A stretch of DNA of 64,000 nt from an uncultured Acidobacteriota bacterium. Lineage in GTDB: Bacteria; Acidobacteriota; Vicinamibacteria; Marinacidobacterales; SMYC01. The stretch covers positions 1 through 64,000 of the forward strand of contig CAMYKY010000004.1 of NCBI GenBank assembly GCA_947259165.1, in the 5' to 3' direction. Below the pieces are notes generated by a model. The model was not told where the DNA came from, searched no databases, and saw only the letters and a list, made by a program, of their open reading frames with translations. The position numbers and the translations under genes were made by a program. Positions 16,069 through 24,281 of this stretch are shown one piece after another. Each line of letters begins with the position of its first letter. Position 1 is the stretch's first letter.

Positions 16069-17796
16069 TCATGGCTGAACACCCTGCTCAATAGTGTCAC
16101 CAGCGGGGTCGTCGCCTGAGCTCAGTTTGCGCTGCAAGAGCTTGTTCTCGAGCGCCATACCGGCCTGAGCCATGAAAAGCTCGAGCCCGCTGAGATCGCC
16201 CAGGGCGCGCCCGCCGACGCCGTTGTCGCCGTAGAGCACCAACAGCGTCGCCCGGTTGTAGAGCACCGGCATCAACACCCCTTCCGAGGTGTTCGCCCGG
16301 CCGATCGTGTCGAGTAGCCGGCCGAGATCCTCCACACCTCCGCTCAAACGAAGCGTTTTGCCCGTGCTGACGACCTCGGTTAGAGATTTCGCCTCATCGA
16401 CGGAAAGAGACATGCTCCGGGTAAGGTCTGTGCAGTGCTTCTGATTCGAGCCGAATCCGAATCCCGACAGCCCGCGGGCAGTTTCGCTCTTCACCACGAA
16501 CAGAACACCTCGCTCAAGAAACCGGGCGGCAACCTTCATGACGAGGAGAGAAACATCGTTCGACCCCCCGAGCTCGACGAGCTTTTTCGTCATCGCCGAG
16601 ATGAAATCCGTGCGTTCGGCCTCGTTTCCGTTCTCGCTATTGGCGACGGGTGGTGGATTGGCCCCGCCACCCATATCGCGATGGTCTTCGACAAGCTTGC
16701 GTAGCTGTGCTTCCACGGTATCGGTAAACTCCCTGAGATCGGCGCGATACAGCTCTGGGTCCGGTTTCGTCAGCGTCGGCTTGTAGGCGATCCGACGAAC
16801 GCCGAGCGCTTTGGCCTCGTCCCGGGCGGCGTCGCTGAGGCTGTCCGCCATGACGAGCACCGGCACTGAGAACCGCTCGTTGAGCATGCGGCGGATGAGC
16901 TCGAAGCCTCCGTAGAAGCTTTCGCCCGATGAAGTCGGCATCTTGAGGTCGACAGCCGCGAGTATGGATTCTCCTTGCTCCCGCCGAGCTCGAACGAGAT
17001 CTGCGGCCGCACTCGGGCTCGACGCGGTGAAAACCTTGTAGCCCCGCGACTTGAGCTCCGAGCCGACGACGTCGGTCACCGGCAACTCGTCATCGACGAC
17101 GACGATCGTGTAACTCAAAGCGTCGGCTTGGGCAAACGACGTCACCACAGGCTCGACGGTCTCGAGCACTTCCGCTACGGGTTTCGGTTGCGACGACGTC
17201 GACTCGACGGGCGCAGGCAACGGCTCGGCCGCCGGTGCGGGTGTCGGCCTGGGCTCCGCCACCTTCTCGGCCACCGGCCCGGGGTAAGTAGACAAGTTGG
17301 GTGCTAGCGACTCGTCCGCCTCGACCGCGGCGACTTGTTCTTCGGGAGGGTCCCCTCGAAACGCGAGCTCGAGCAACGTGGTCGCCTCACGACGTTCATT
17401 GTCGATTTCGACGGCGAGGTCGAGCAGCAGCTCCTGCGGGTCGATACCACCGGGGATCATGAACGGTTTGATGCGTACACCGCCAAGATCATCGGAGATC
17501 TCGTGGGTCAGCTCGAATCTAAAACTCCCCTCACGCAAACCAGCCAATTCGCGGATCGCCGCTTCGATGTTCTCGCGATTGGACGCGGGCGAGATTTTGC
17601 TCGGGTCGTGAGCAAGCTCCCGCAGTCTCTCCATCGTCGACCAGGAGAAGGCGAACAGGACTCGTCCTTCCGATAAGATGACCGCGCCACGTCCAGCCGG
17701 ACCCGCGATTCTCAGGTATCCGCTCTTTTTGGAGAACGCGATGATCTGCAGCATATCGATCAGCGGCAGATCTTCGAGTTGTCCTTTGAGTCCCAC
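16069..17796 (-). CDS. DUF4388-receiver-GAF-like regulator
   Basis: This is a 575-residue cytoplasmic regulator. Residues 1-115 are DUF4388/PatA N-terminal (LKGQLEDLPLIDMLQIIAFSKKSG). A Pro/Glu-rich linker spans about 165-225. A receiver-like domain at about 228-365 has YTIVVVDDELPVTD and AAVDLKMPTSSG (phospho-Asp candidate) and KPTLTKPD. A GAF-like domain is C-terminal (about 405-560). Such proteins accompany Frz/Che-type arrays in Myxococcota and Acidobacteriota. It lies 35 bp after CheY and 10 bp before PilZ. Its exact output is unknown. Confidence 0.8.
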   Translation of the reverse strand: MGLKGQLEDLPLIDMLQIIAFSKKSGYLRIAGPAGRGAVILSEGRVLFAFSWSTMERLRELAHDPSKISPASNRENIEAAIRELAGLREGSFRFELTHEISDDLGGVRIKPFMIPGGIDPQELLLDLAVEIDNERREATTLLELAFRGDPPEEQVAAVEADESLAPNLSTYPGPVAEKVAEPRPTPAPAAEPLPAPVESTSSQPKPVAEVLETVEPVVTSFAQADALSYTIVVVDDELPVTDVVGSELKSRGYKVFTASSPSAAADLVRARREQGESILAAVDLKMPTSSGESFYGGFELIRRMLNERFSVPVLVMADSLSDAARDEAKALGVRRIAYKPTLTKPDPELYRADLREFTDTVEAQLRKLVEDHRDMGGGANPPPVANSENGNEAERTDFISAMTKKLVELGGSNDVSLLVMKVAARFLERGVLFVVKSETARGLSGFGFGSNQKHCTDLTRSMSLSVDEAKSLTEVVSTGKTLRLSGGVEDLGRLLDTIGRANTSEGVLMPVLYNRATLLVLYGDNGVGGRALGDLSGLELFMAQAGMALENKLLQRKLSSGDDPAGDTIEQGVQP

Positions 17797-17831
17797 GGGT
17801 ACGCTTTCTCCTCGATGCTTCGGGTCCCGGG

Positions 17832-18212
17832 CTAGGCCAACAGCTCTCGGACGAGACTGACGAGTTTCGGCCCCGAGATCGGCTTCGTCAGGTAGGCGTT
17901 AGCCCCCTTGGCGAGGCCCTCGTCCCGCGATTGCTCTTGACCTTGGGTCGTGATGACGATAATCGGCACTTTGGGCTCGCTATGCTGGGAGCGGATGTAG
18001 GTGATCAGATCGAGCCCGTTCATGTGGGGCATGTTGATGTCCGTCAGCACGCAATCCACGGTCTGGTCCCCGAGCTTGTCGACCGCCTCCTTTCCGTTCG
18101 CGACCTCAGTGATCCTGTAGGTCCCTTCCTTTTTCAAAGTGAGAGAAATCAGCATCCGCGTCGTGGCGGAATCGTCGACGACCAAAAGATTCTTGTTGGA
18201 CACGTTGGACAT
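17832..18212 (-). CDS. CheY-like single-domain response regulator (first of two)
   Basis: This 126-residue receiver has the acidic pair at Asp13-Asp14 (VVDDSATTR), phospho-Asp58 (VLTDINMPHMNG), Thr88-Thr89 (VITTQGQ) and Lys110 (YLTKP). It has no output domain. It lies between the GAF protein (16 bp) and the DUF4388 regulator (35 bp). As one of two CheY proteins in the operon, one may be a phosphate sink and the other the effector; sequence does not say which. Confidence 0.92.
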   Translation of the reverse strand: MSNVSNKNLLVVDDSATTRMLISLTLKKEGTYRITEVANGKEAVDKLGDQTVDCVLTDINMPHMNGLDLITYIRSQHSEPKVPIIVITTQGQEQSRDEGLAKGANAYLTKPISGPKLVSLVRELLA

Positions 18213-18228
18213 GGGTTCTCCTTCGCCG

Positions 18229-18984
18229 TTACTTCGATTTCATGAGCTGCAGGAAGCCTTCCATGGTCTTGAGCTTGCGACCCATGGTGCTATGCAACCG
18301 AGCTGATACGAGTGCGCTCGCCGCGTGCGTGGCCACGAGCTCTAGAATTTGATAGTCGATAGCCGAAAACGACTTTTTGTGACTGAGAAGCTTGTAGATG
18401 ACCACAACACCAACCGTCGTTCCGTTGAGCTTCATCGGGAGCGTTGCCAGGGGCAAGTGCGCCTTCACTTCGTTCTCGCTCTTTGGCTCGAAGTAGAAAG
18501 ATTCCCCAGTAGCGGCGACATCACCGATAACGCCTTCGCCCATCGGGAGCGAATCCTTCGGAAGCCGCTCATGGATACTCTCACCGGCAAGAACTCGAAG
18601 TTGGTTCTTGCTCTTGTCGATAACGAGTAGACCAAACTCTTCAGCACCGACCATTTCCGCCAGAATCTCGGCGACGATCTGCTCGACTTCCTCGAGCTCG
18701 AACGTCGCGTGGAGCCGTTGACTAACGACGTAGAGGTTCGCGAGCGCCTCGTTCTGCTCCTGAACCTCAACGTACATGTTCGCGAATTCCTGGTTCTCTT
18801 TTTCGACCTGTTCGACACGTACAAGGGCCTCTTGCAGCGCTTCGAGAAGCGCTTTTTCCCCGCCACTCGCTTGCATCTCGAATCCCGTCTGCAGGTCTGC
18901 GACCTGCCGCTCGAGCTCGCTCACCCGCCCGCGCAAGACAGTGTTAGAGACCGATGTGGGTCTAGTTTCTTCGTCTCGGGACAT
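18229..18984 (-). CDS. Coiled-coil GAF-domain protein
   Basis: This is a 251-residue soluble protein. Residues 15-75 form a heptad-rich coiled coil (VSELERQVADLQTGFEMQ onward), and residues 85-235 a GAF domain (LVIDKSKNQLRVLAGES; GEGVIGDVAATGESFYF). No catalytic domain is present. It likely senses a small ligand or serves as a scaffold within the chemosensory complex. It sits 14 bp after CheX and 16 bp before CheY. Confidence 0.82.
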   Translation of the reverse strand: MSRDEETRPTSVSNTVLRGRVSELERQVADLQTGFEMQASGGEKALLEALQEALVRVEQVEKENQEFANMYVEVQEQNEALANLYVVSQRLHATFELEEVEQIVAEILAEMVGAEEFGLLVIDKSKNQLRVLAGESIHERLPKDSLPMGEGVIGDVAATGESFYFEPKSENEVKAHLPLATLPMKLNGTTVGVVVIYKLLSHKKSFSAIDYQILELVATHAASALVSARLHSTMGRKLKTMEGFLQLMKSK

Positions 18985-18998
18985 TTTGTCGTCTCCGT

Positions 18999-19460
18999 TC
19001 AGAGGGTCGCCATGGCCACGTTCACGATCACCTCACCGTGCGTCGTCTCCAAGGGGACCGTCAACGTTTCCAACTCCGCCGTCGAGACCATCACCTTGTC
19101 CCCCGCAACCATCGTCGGCGGCGACACGCGGAGCTTGTACCCCTTGTCATTGAGGAGCGATACCGCACGCCCCGTCATCATGCTCGCTAGCTCTGACAAC
19201 GTATCCCTCACGAGAGTTCCAAGCTCCGCCTGAGGCTCATCATTCATTTCGCCGGCGATGGCGAGCGCGGTTTGCCGCGACATTTCGAATAGGACGCGCC
19301 CCTGGCCGTCTCCAGTAACGCCCACGATCGCGGTAACCCCATCCCCCGGAGAGCGCGCCGGCGAGAGCTGGACCCTGCCCGCAGCAATCCGGCCCGATAG
19401 GACTTGAGCCAGAATTTCCTGGGCTGAGCTCACAAACGGCTGCACGTAGTCGTAGCGCAC
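18999..19460 (-). CDS. cheX: CheX-like CheY-P phosphatase family protein
   Basis: This 153-residue protein has the CheX/CheC fold. The family's active helix carries Glu-x-x-Asn; here the sequence is SELASMMTGRA, with Ser (codon AGC) where Asn is expected. The Asn inserts into the CheY active site in known CheX, so activity may be weak or lost. The start overlaps the cheY stop by one base, implying coupling. If inactive it may only bind CheY; otherwise it ends the signal. The family call is good, the catalytic status uncertain. Confidence 0.8.
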   Translation of the reverse strand: MRYDYVQPFVSSAQEILAQVLSGRIAAGRVQLSPARSPGDGVTAIVGVTGDGQGRVLFEMSRQTALAIAGEMNDEPQAELGTLVRDTLSELASMMTGRAVSLLNDKGYKLRVSPPTMVAGDKVMVSTAELETLTVPLETTHGEVIVNVAMATL

Positions 19461-19852
19461 TAGCAGTCTCCCAACACGAAGTCGACGACGCTCGCAACCT
19501 GTTTGGGCTCGACGGGCTTGGTGAGAAAGTGCTTGGCGCCGGAATCGAGAGCGGATTTGATCATCTCCTGATAGCCGTTCGAGCTCACCATCACGATTTT
19601 CGCCGACGAGTCGTGGCCGATGATTCCCTGAACCGCCTCGACGCCCTCCATTTCCGGCATCGTGACGTCCATGATCACCAAATCAGGTTTGAGCTTCAGG
19701 TATTGCTCGATCGCTTCGCGTCCGTTTACCGCGAATCCGGCAGACTCGCCGCCCACCGACGTCAGGATCTTATTCATGTTGCGTCGTGCAAACTCCGAAT
19801 CATCCACGACGAGAAACCGAAAACTCGATCTCGGATTGTTCACGCTAACCAT
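19460..19852 (-). CDS. cheY: CheY response regulator (second)
   Basis: This 130-residue receiver has acidic pair Asp17-Asp18 (VVDDSEFARR), phospho-Asp62 (IMDVTMPEMEG), Ser-Ser after strand 4 (VMVSSNG) and the Lys of FLTKPVEP. The gene lies directly between cheB (8-bp overlap) and cheX (1-bp overlap), the usual place for the CheA target. The partner of this CheY in the cell cannot be deduced, as no flagellar switch genes are present. Confidence 0.93.
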   Translation of the reverse strand: MVSVNNPRSSFRFLVVDDSEFARRNMNKILTSVGGESAGFAVNGREAIEQYLKLKPDLVIMDVTMPEMEGVEAVQGIIGHDSSAKIVMVSSNGYQEMIKSALDSGAKHFLTKPVEPKQVASVVDFVLGDC

Positions 19853-20927
19853 GACGATCCCCTTTGCTGGCGCTCTGACCGCCCCGCTTCGACAGCACGT
19901 TCAGATAGCTTGCCATTTCAGACAGCGGCAAAATCCGGTCAATGCCGCCGCGTTCGATCGCGGCTCTCGGCATTCCGTAGACCACCGAGCTCGCCTCGTC
20001 CTGCGCGACCGTATGCCCCCCGGCTTCCCGGATCGCGGTAACACCATCCGCACCGTCTTCACCCATACCGGTGAGGATGAGCCCGATGGACTTCGAGCCG
20101 GAAACTTCAGCAATGGAGCGAAACAGCACGTCGGCAGACGGCCGGTGCCCCCGTACTGGCTCGGAACGGGTTAGCTGGACGGCAAGTTTCCCGTCTCGCC
20201 GCACGAGAACCATGTGATGACCTCCGGGAGCAACGAGAGCCAATCCCGCCAGCACCGCATCGCCGTCGGCCGCTTCACGCACTTCGATGGTAGCCAGCTT
20301 GGCCAATCGCGCGGCGAATTGAGCGGTAAACCCCACGGGCATGTGTTGCACGATCAAGAGCGCCGGCCGAAATCCACCCTGGATCTCCGCTAGCAGGGTC
20401 GACAGCGCGTTGGGACCTCCCGTGGATACAGCAATACCTACGACCTCGCGCGCTGACATATCTCGCCCGATCAACAACTGGGGCGGTGAGGAAGGCGTTG
20501 AGTCGAGTGTGGGTCGGCGGATCTTGGCCTTCGCGGCCGCGCGTATTTTTGTCACCAAGTCGTCCCCCAAAGAGTCGACGGGTGTCGAGAAGATACGCTC
20601 CGGCTTGGTGATGAAATCGACAGCACCAGCGGCAAGGCCGTCGAACGTTGCTTGGGCCCCCTTCGACGTGTGCGCCGACAAAAGAATGACGGGCAGCCGA
20701 AATCTGTCGACGATCCGCTTGAGCGTCTGCATGCCGCTGAGTCGCGGCATCTCGAGATCCAAGGTGATCACGTCCGGTTTGGATTCTGTGAGTCGTTCGA
20801 TCTTGTCGAGAGCGAACACGCCGTCCATTGCGGTATCGACCACTTCGATATCGTCGTAAGGCTCGAGGAGCTTCACGAGCAACCGGCGCATGAAGGCCGA
20901 ATCGTCGACCACGAGCACGCGTATCAC
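19845..20927 (-). CDS. cheB: CheB chemoreceptor methylesterase/deamidase
   Basis: This 360-residue protein has a receiver domain (residues 1-120, phospho-Asp57 in TLDLEMPRLSG) and a C-terminal methylesterase with the triad Ser168 (AVSTGGPNAL), His195 (VQHMPVGF) and Asp291 (GMGEDGADG). It removes methyl groups from the chemoreceptor when phosphorylated by CheA. Length is typical. It overlaps cheA by 4 bp upstream and cheY by 8 bp downstream. Confidence 0.96.
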   Translation of the reverse strand: MIRVLVVDDSAFMRRLLVKLLEPYDDIEVVDTAMDGVFALDKIERLTESKPDVITLDLEMPRLSGMQTLKRIVDRFRLPVILLSAHTSKGAQATFDGLAAGAVDFITKPERIFSTPVDSLGDDLVTKIRAAAKAKIRRPTLDSTPSSPPQLLIGRDMSAREVVGIAVSTGGPNALSTLLAEIQGGFRPALLIVQHMPVGFTAQFAARLAKLATIEVREAADGDAVLAGLALVAPGGHHMVLVRRDGKLAVQLTRSEPVRGHRPSADVLFRSIAEVSGSKSIGLILTGMGEDGADGVTAIREAGGHTVAQDEASSVVYGMPRAAIERGGIDRILPLSEMASYLNVLSKRGGQSASKGDRHG

Positions 20928-22957
20928 TGTAGCGCCTCGACTTTTCGTGACAGGCTCACGTTTCGCTCCAAGAGCCCCCCGGGGTGCAAGATGAGAACAA
21001 CCCGTCCATTGCCGAGAACCGACGCCCCAGCGATTCCCGGATTTCGAGCGAGACCATCCTCAATCGGCTTGACGACGAGCTCTTGCTCTCCCAAGAGCCG
21101 TTCCGCGACAAGCCCGAACCGCCTCTCCGCCTCACCCACGAAGAGCACGAAGGCGCTCGATGAGCCCCCGTTTGTCGACGCCCGCAATCCGAGGACCTGG
21201 CGTAGCGAGATCAAGGGCACCACGTGGTCGCGCCACTGGACGACGCCGCGCCCCACAACGCTACTGGCTTGATCCGGCCGGAGCCGTACGATCTCCAAAA
21301 CGCTCGTGAGCGGCACCGCAAACGCTTTGTCGGCGACCTCAACAAGAACGGCTCGCAGAATCGCTAGCGTGAGCGGCAAGCGGATCAGAAATCTCGTTCC
21401 GCGGCCGGGTGCGGTCTGGAGCTCAATCACGCCCTTGAGATTCTCGATCGACTCGCGGACCACATCCATGCCGATGCCTCGACCGGAGATGTCGGTGACC
21501 TCGTCCTTCGTACTGAAGCCCGGCTGGTAGATCGTGTTGAGAATCTCGGAGGGGGCCAGTTGGTCGAGTTGAGACGGCTCGATCAATCCTTGCGTTACCG
21601 CGCGGCGCGCCACATGAGCGATGTCCATACCACGCCCGTCGTCCTCGACGACGATGTGAGCGTGGTTGCCCTCGTAGAACGCGGAGAGTAACAGGCGGCC
21701 CGAACGCGACTTACCCGCCCGGCTGCGCTCGTCCGCCGCTTCCAAACCATGGTCGATGGCGTTGCGAACGAGATGTAACAACGGCTCACCGAGAGCGTCG
21801 ACGATACTCTTGTCGAGCTCGGTCAGACCACCTTGGATTTCCAGATCGACGCTCTTGTCCCGCGAATGAGCAAGATCGCGCACGAGTCGAGGGAACCGAC
21901 GGAAGACGTACTCCACCGGAACCATCCTGATCTTCAGGACCGCAGCCTGAAGCTCAGTCAAAGTCCGCTCGAGAAACTCGTTCGCCTCGCCCAGCCGGTC
22001 ATGCGGATCGCCGTCGACGGATCCGTCGGATAGCTCCTCCAGAGCTTGCGCCACCATCGAGCGGCCGATCACCAGTTCTCCGACGAGGTTCATGATGCGG
22101 TCGATCTTCGCGACTTCGACCCGTAGAAGCTCCGACGAGGCTGCGCCTGCGCCACTCTGGGGGCCACCCGGGGTGTTGGAGGAGCTGCCCGCTAGGGCCC
22201 CGTCAGCGTCAGAAACGCTCGCGCGGGTTTCGTGGATCGGCTCGTCCGGATCCATCTCGGGCAGCAGTGCATCCGCCATCCGCTTCAGCACGACGCGCGA
22301 CGTGACTCCGGGTACTTTCGCGGCCCTTCGAAGCTCGTTCGGTTTTGACTCCGAGCTCATCTCGACCATCCAAGTCGACGACTCTTCGATCGCGGCAGAC
22401 TCGGGATCGGGGTCGACACTCAAGATCCGACCCAGTTTCTCGATCCGCTGTCGGATCAAGAACGCTCCGGCCGAGTGCATCTGGCAATCGCGCGCGAAGG
22501 ACACGGTGATGCGAAAACTTGACCCAACCGTCGAGATCTCTTGGGTGCCGGGATCACCGCTCGGTGGTAGCAGCTTCTCGCACAGCGCGGAAATATCAGG
22601 AACCGGCGCGCCCGAATCGTTGCAGTAGCTCTCCAGTAGCGCACCCAGGAGGTCTCCGCACGCGAGCAACAGGTCGATATCCTTGCGGCGAAGGTGATCC
22701 ATACGCCGGAGACCCTTGAGGTAGTCCTCCATCCGATGAGAGAGCTTCGCCAGCTCCGTAAACGCCAGCGCCATCGAGTCGCCCTTGACCGTGTGAACCG
22801 TTCGCTCCAGCACACGCAGCACCTCGGTTCGCTCGGTAACACTCTCTAGCTCGAGCACCTTCGGACCGTAGGCCTCGATCATCTCCTTCGTTTGGGCGTA
22901 GAACACGTCTTTGAGCTGGGCCTGCTCTTCGGGCGTCAGGAAGTTCTGGTCGCTCAC
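20924..22957 (-). CDS. cheA: CheA chemosensory histidine kinase
   Basis: This 677-residue kinase has the Hpt (P1) domain with phospho-His55 (ERTVHTVKGDS). A degenerate P2-like segment covers about residues 145-250. Dimerisation P3 follows (KIDRIMNLVGELVIGRS), then the P4 ATPase (HLVRNAIDHGLE; DDGRGMD; GRGIGMDVV) and the CheW-like P5 (about 535-670). It is the core of the signalling array and phosphorylates the CheY and CheB proteins beside it. It overlaps both neighbours by 4 bp. There is no receiver at its C-terminus, unlike FrzE-type kinases. Confidence 0.96.
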   Translation of the reverse strand: MSDQNFLTPEEQAQLKDVFYAQTKEMIEAYGPKVLELESVTERTEVLRVLERTVHTVKGDSMALAFTELAKLSHRMEDYLKGLRRMDHLRRKDIDLLLACGDLLGALLESYCNDSGAPVPDISALCEKLLPPSGDPGTQEISTVGSSFRITVSFARDCQMHSAGAFLIRQRIEKLGRILSVDPDPESAAIEESSTWMVEMSSESKPNELRRAAKVPGVTSRVVLKRMADALLPEMDPDEPIHETRASVSDADGALAGSSSNTPGGPQSGAGAASSELLRVEVAKIDRIMNLVGELVIGRSMVAQALEELSDGSVDGDPHDRLGEANEFLERTLTELQAAVLKIRMVPVEYVFRRFPRLVRDLAHSRDKSVDLEIQGGLTELDKSIVDALGEPLLHLVRNAIDHGLEAADERSRAGKSRSGRLLLSAFYEGNHAHIVVEDDGRGMDIAHVARRAVTQGLIEPSQLDQLAPSEILNTIYQPGFSTKDEVTDISGRGIGMDVVRESIENLKGVIELQTAPGRGTRFLIRLPLTLAILRAVLVEVADKAFAVPLTSVLEIVRLRPDQASSVVGRGVVQWRDHVVPLISLRQVLGLRASTNGGSSSAFVLFVGEAERRFGLVAERLLGEQELVVKPIEDGLARNPGIAGASVLGNGRVVLILHPGGLLERNVSLSRKVEALQ

Positions 22958-23793
22958 GACAGGCCTACTTTCTTGTATGCCGTACCGCGGCTGTGATGCA
23001 CGAACTTGAGCTCGGGGCTCGTCCCTTGCCCGGACTCCGAGTGGCCTAGAAAGAGGTACCCACCGGGACGCAGCGAGCGAATGAACTTTTCCACCACTCT
23101 TTTCTGCTCGTCTGGGTCGAAATAGATCAGGACGTTCCGACAGAATACGATGTCGAGATCGCCGAGCCCGTTCTCGTGCTTCAGATTGTGAAAATCGTAG
23201 ATGACGAGGCGCCTCACTTCATCTTTGACGCAGTAGCCCTCTGGACACGGCTCAAAAAACCGCCGGCGACGCCGGCGGTCGATGTCTTGAACCTTGGACT
23301 CTGGATAGACGCCGTTCGCAGCCCTTTCGAGCGCAGAAAGCGACAGATCCGATGCATAGATGCGCACGTCCCATGAAGAACGAGTCGTGAGCTGCTCGAG
23401 CACCGAGACTGCAATCGAATACGGCTCTTCGCCGGTAGAGCACCCTGCGCTCCAGATTCTGAGGCTTTGCTCCCCCGACTGGGTCTTGTGCCGGATGAGC
23501 TCTGGCAGTGCCACTTGTTCGAGCACTTCGAACTGGGGTTGATTGCGAAAAAAGGAGGTCTCGTTGATCGTGAGCACGTCGAGAAGCTGAAGAAGCTCTT
23601 CCTCTTGTTCGTTCCCGCGCTGCTTCAAGTAACGGTAGTAACGGTAGAAGCTTCCGATGCTCTTGGCGACGAGACGCTTGCCGATTCGCGACGACACGAA
23701 AGCCATCTTGTTGTCGGCGAAATAGAGGCCGCATTCGTCGTGAATGAAATCGCGAAAGAGACGGAACTCGTCGGCGCTGATCTGCGCGATCAT
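22954..23793 (-). CDS. cheR: CheR chemoreceptor methyltransferase
   Basis: This 279-residue SAM-dependent glutamate O-methyltransferase has the N-terminal helical domain (FRDFIHDECGLYF) and the SAM site IWSAGCSTGEEPYSIAV. FCRNVLIYFD and LRPGGYLFLGHSES are also typical. No TPR extension is present. It overlaps CheA by 4 bp and CheW by one base. It should methylate the receptor at 24282-26204, which lacks a clear NWxxF tether at its C-terminus. Confidence 0.96.
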   Translation of the reverse strand: MIAQISADEFRLFRDFIHDECGLYFADNKMAFVSSRIGKRLVAKSIGSFYRYYRYLKQRGNEQEEELLQLLDVLTINETSFFRNQPQFEVLEQVALPELIRHKTQSGEQSLRIWSAGCSTGEEPYSIAVSVLEQLTTRSSWDVRIYASDLSLSALERAANGVYPESKVQDIDRRRRRRFFEPCPEGYCVKDEVRRLVIYDFHNLKHENGLGDLDIVFCRNVLIYFDPDEQKRVVEKFIRSLRPGGYLFLGHSESGQGTSPELKFVHHSRGTAYKKVGLS

Positions 23794-24272
23794 CAGACCT
23801 CGCCCGGGGCGACGGCAACGGATGCATCGAGGGCTTCGGCATCGCCATCCGAAAGAAGGTGGCGTAAATCCAGAATGATGACGAGGCGATCTTCCAACTT
23901 CCCAACACCCTGGAGGTAGTCATCATGGATAGTGTGCTTGAGCTCGTCTGGAGCTGGATCGATCGCATCCGCGGCGAGTTTCATGACTTCGGTCGCCGCA
24001 TCAACGAGAAACCCCACCGTGAAACCGTCGAGGTCAACGACAAGAATTCGACTCACCCGGTCCACCGTCGCCTTGCCGAGACCGAGTCGCTCCGCGAGGT
24101 CGACGACCGAGACAATCTTGCCACGAAGATTGATGATACCGAGCACGTAGTCAGCGGTGCCAGGGACTGAGGTGATCTCCTGAGCCTTGACGATTTCACG
24201 CACGGCAAAGATATCGACGCCGAAGGTCTCCCTACCGATGCGAAAGCAAACGAGATGTGCTGTGCCCGCCAT
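23793..24272 (-). CDS. cheW: CheW coupling protein
   Basis: This 159-residue CheW links receptor and CheA. The single CheW domain covers residues 5-145, with VCFRIGRETFGVDIFAVREI, GTADYVLGIINLRGKIVSVVDL and VGFLVDAATEVM. It sits 9 bp after the MCP and shares a base with cheR. Confidence 0.95.
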   Translation of the reverse strand: MAGTAHLVCFRIGRETFGVDIFAVREIVKAQEITSVPGTADYVLGIINLRGKIVSVVDLAERLGLGKATVDRVSRILVVDLDGFTVGFLVDAATEVMKLAADAIDPAPDELKHTIHDDYLQGVGKLEDRLVIILDLRHLLSDGDAEALDASVAVAPGEV

Positions 24273-24281
24273 GGATGATTC

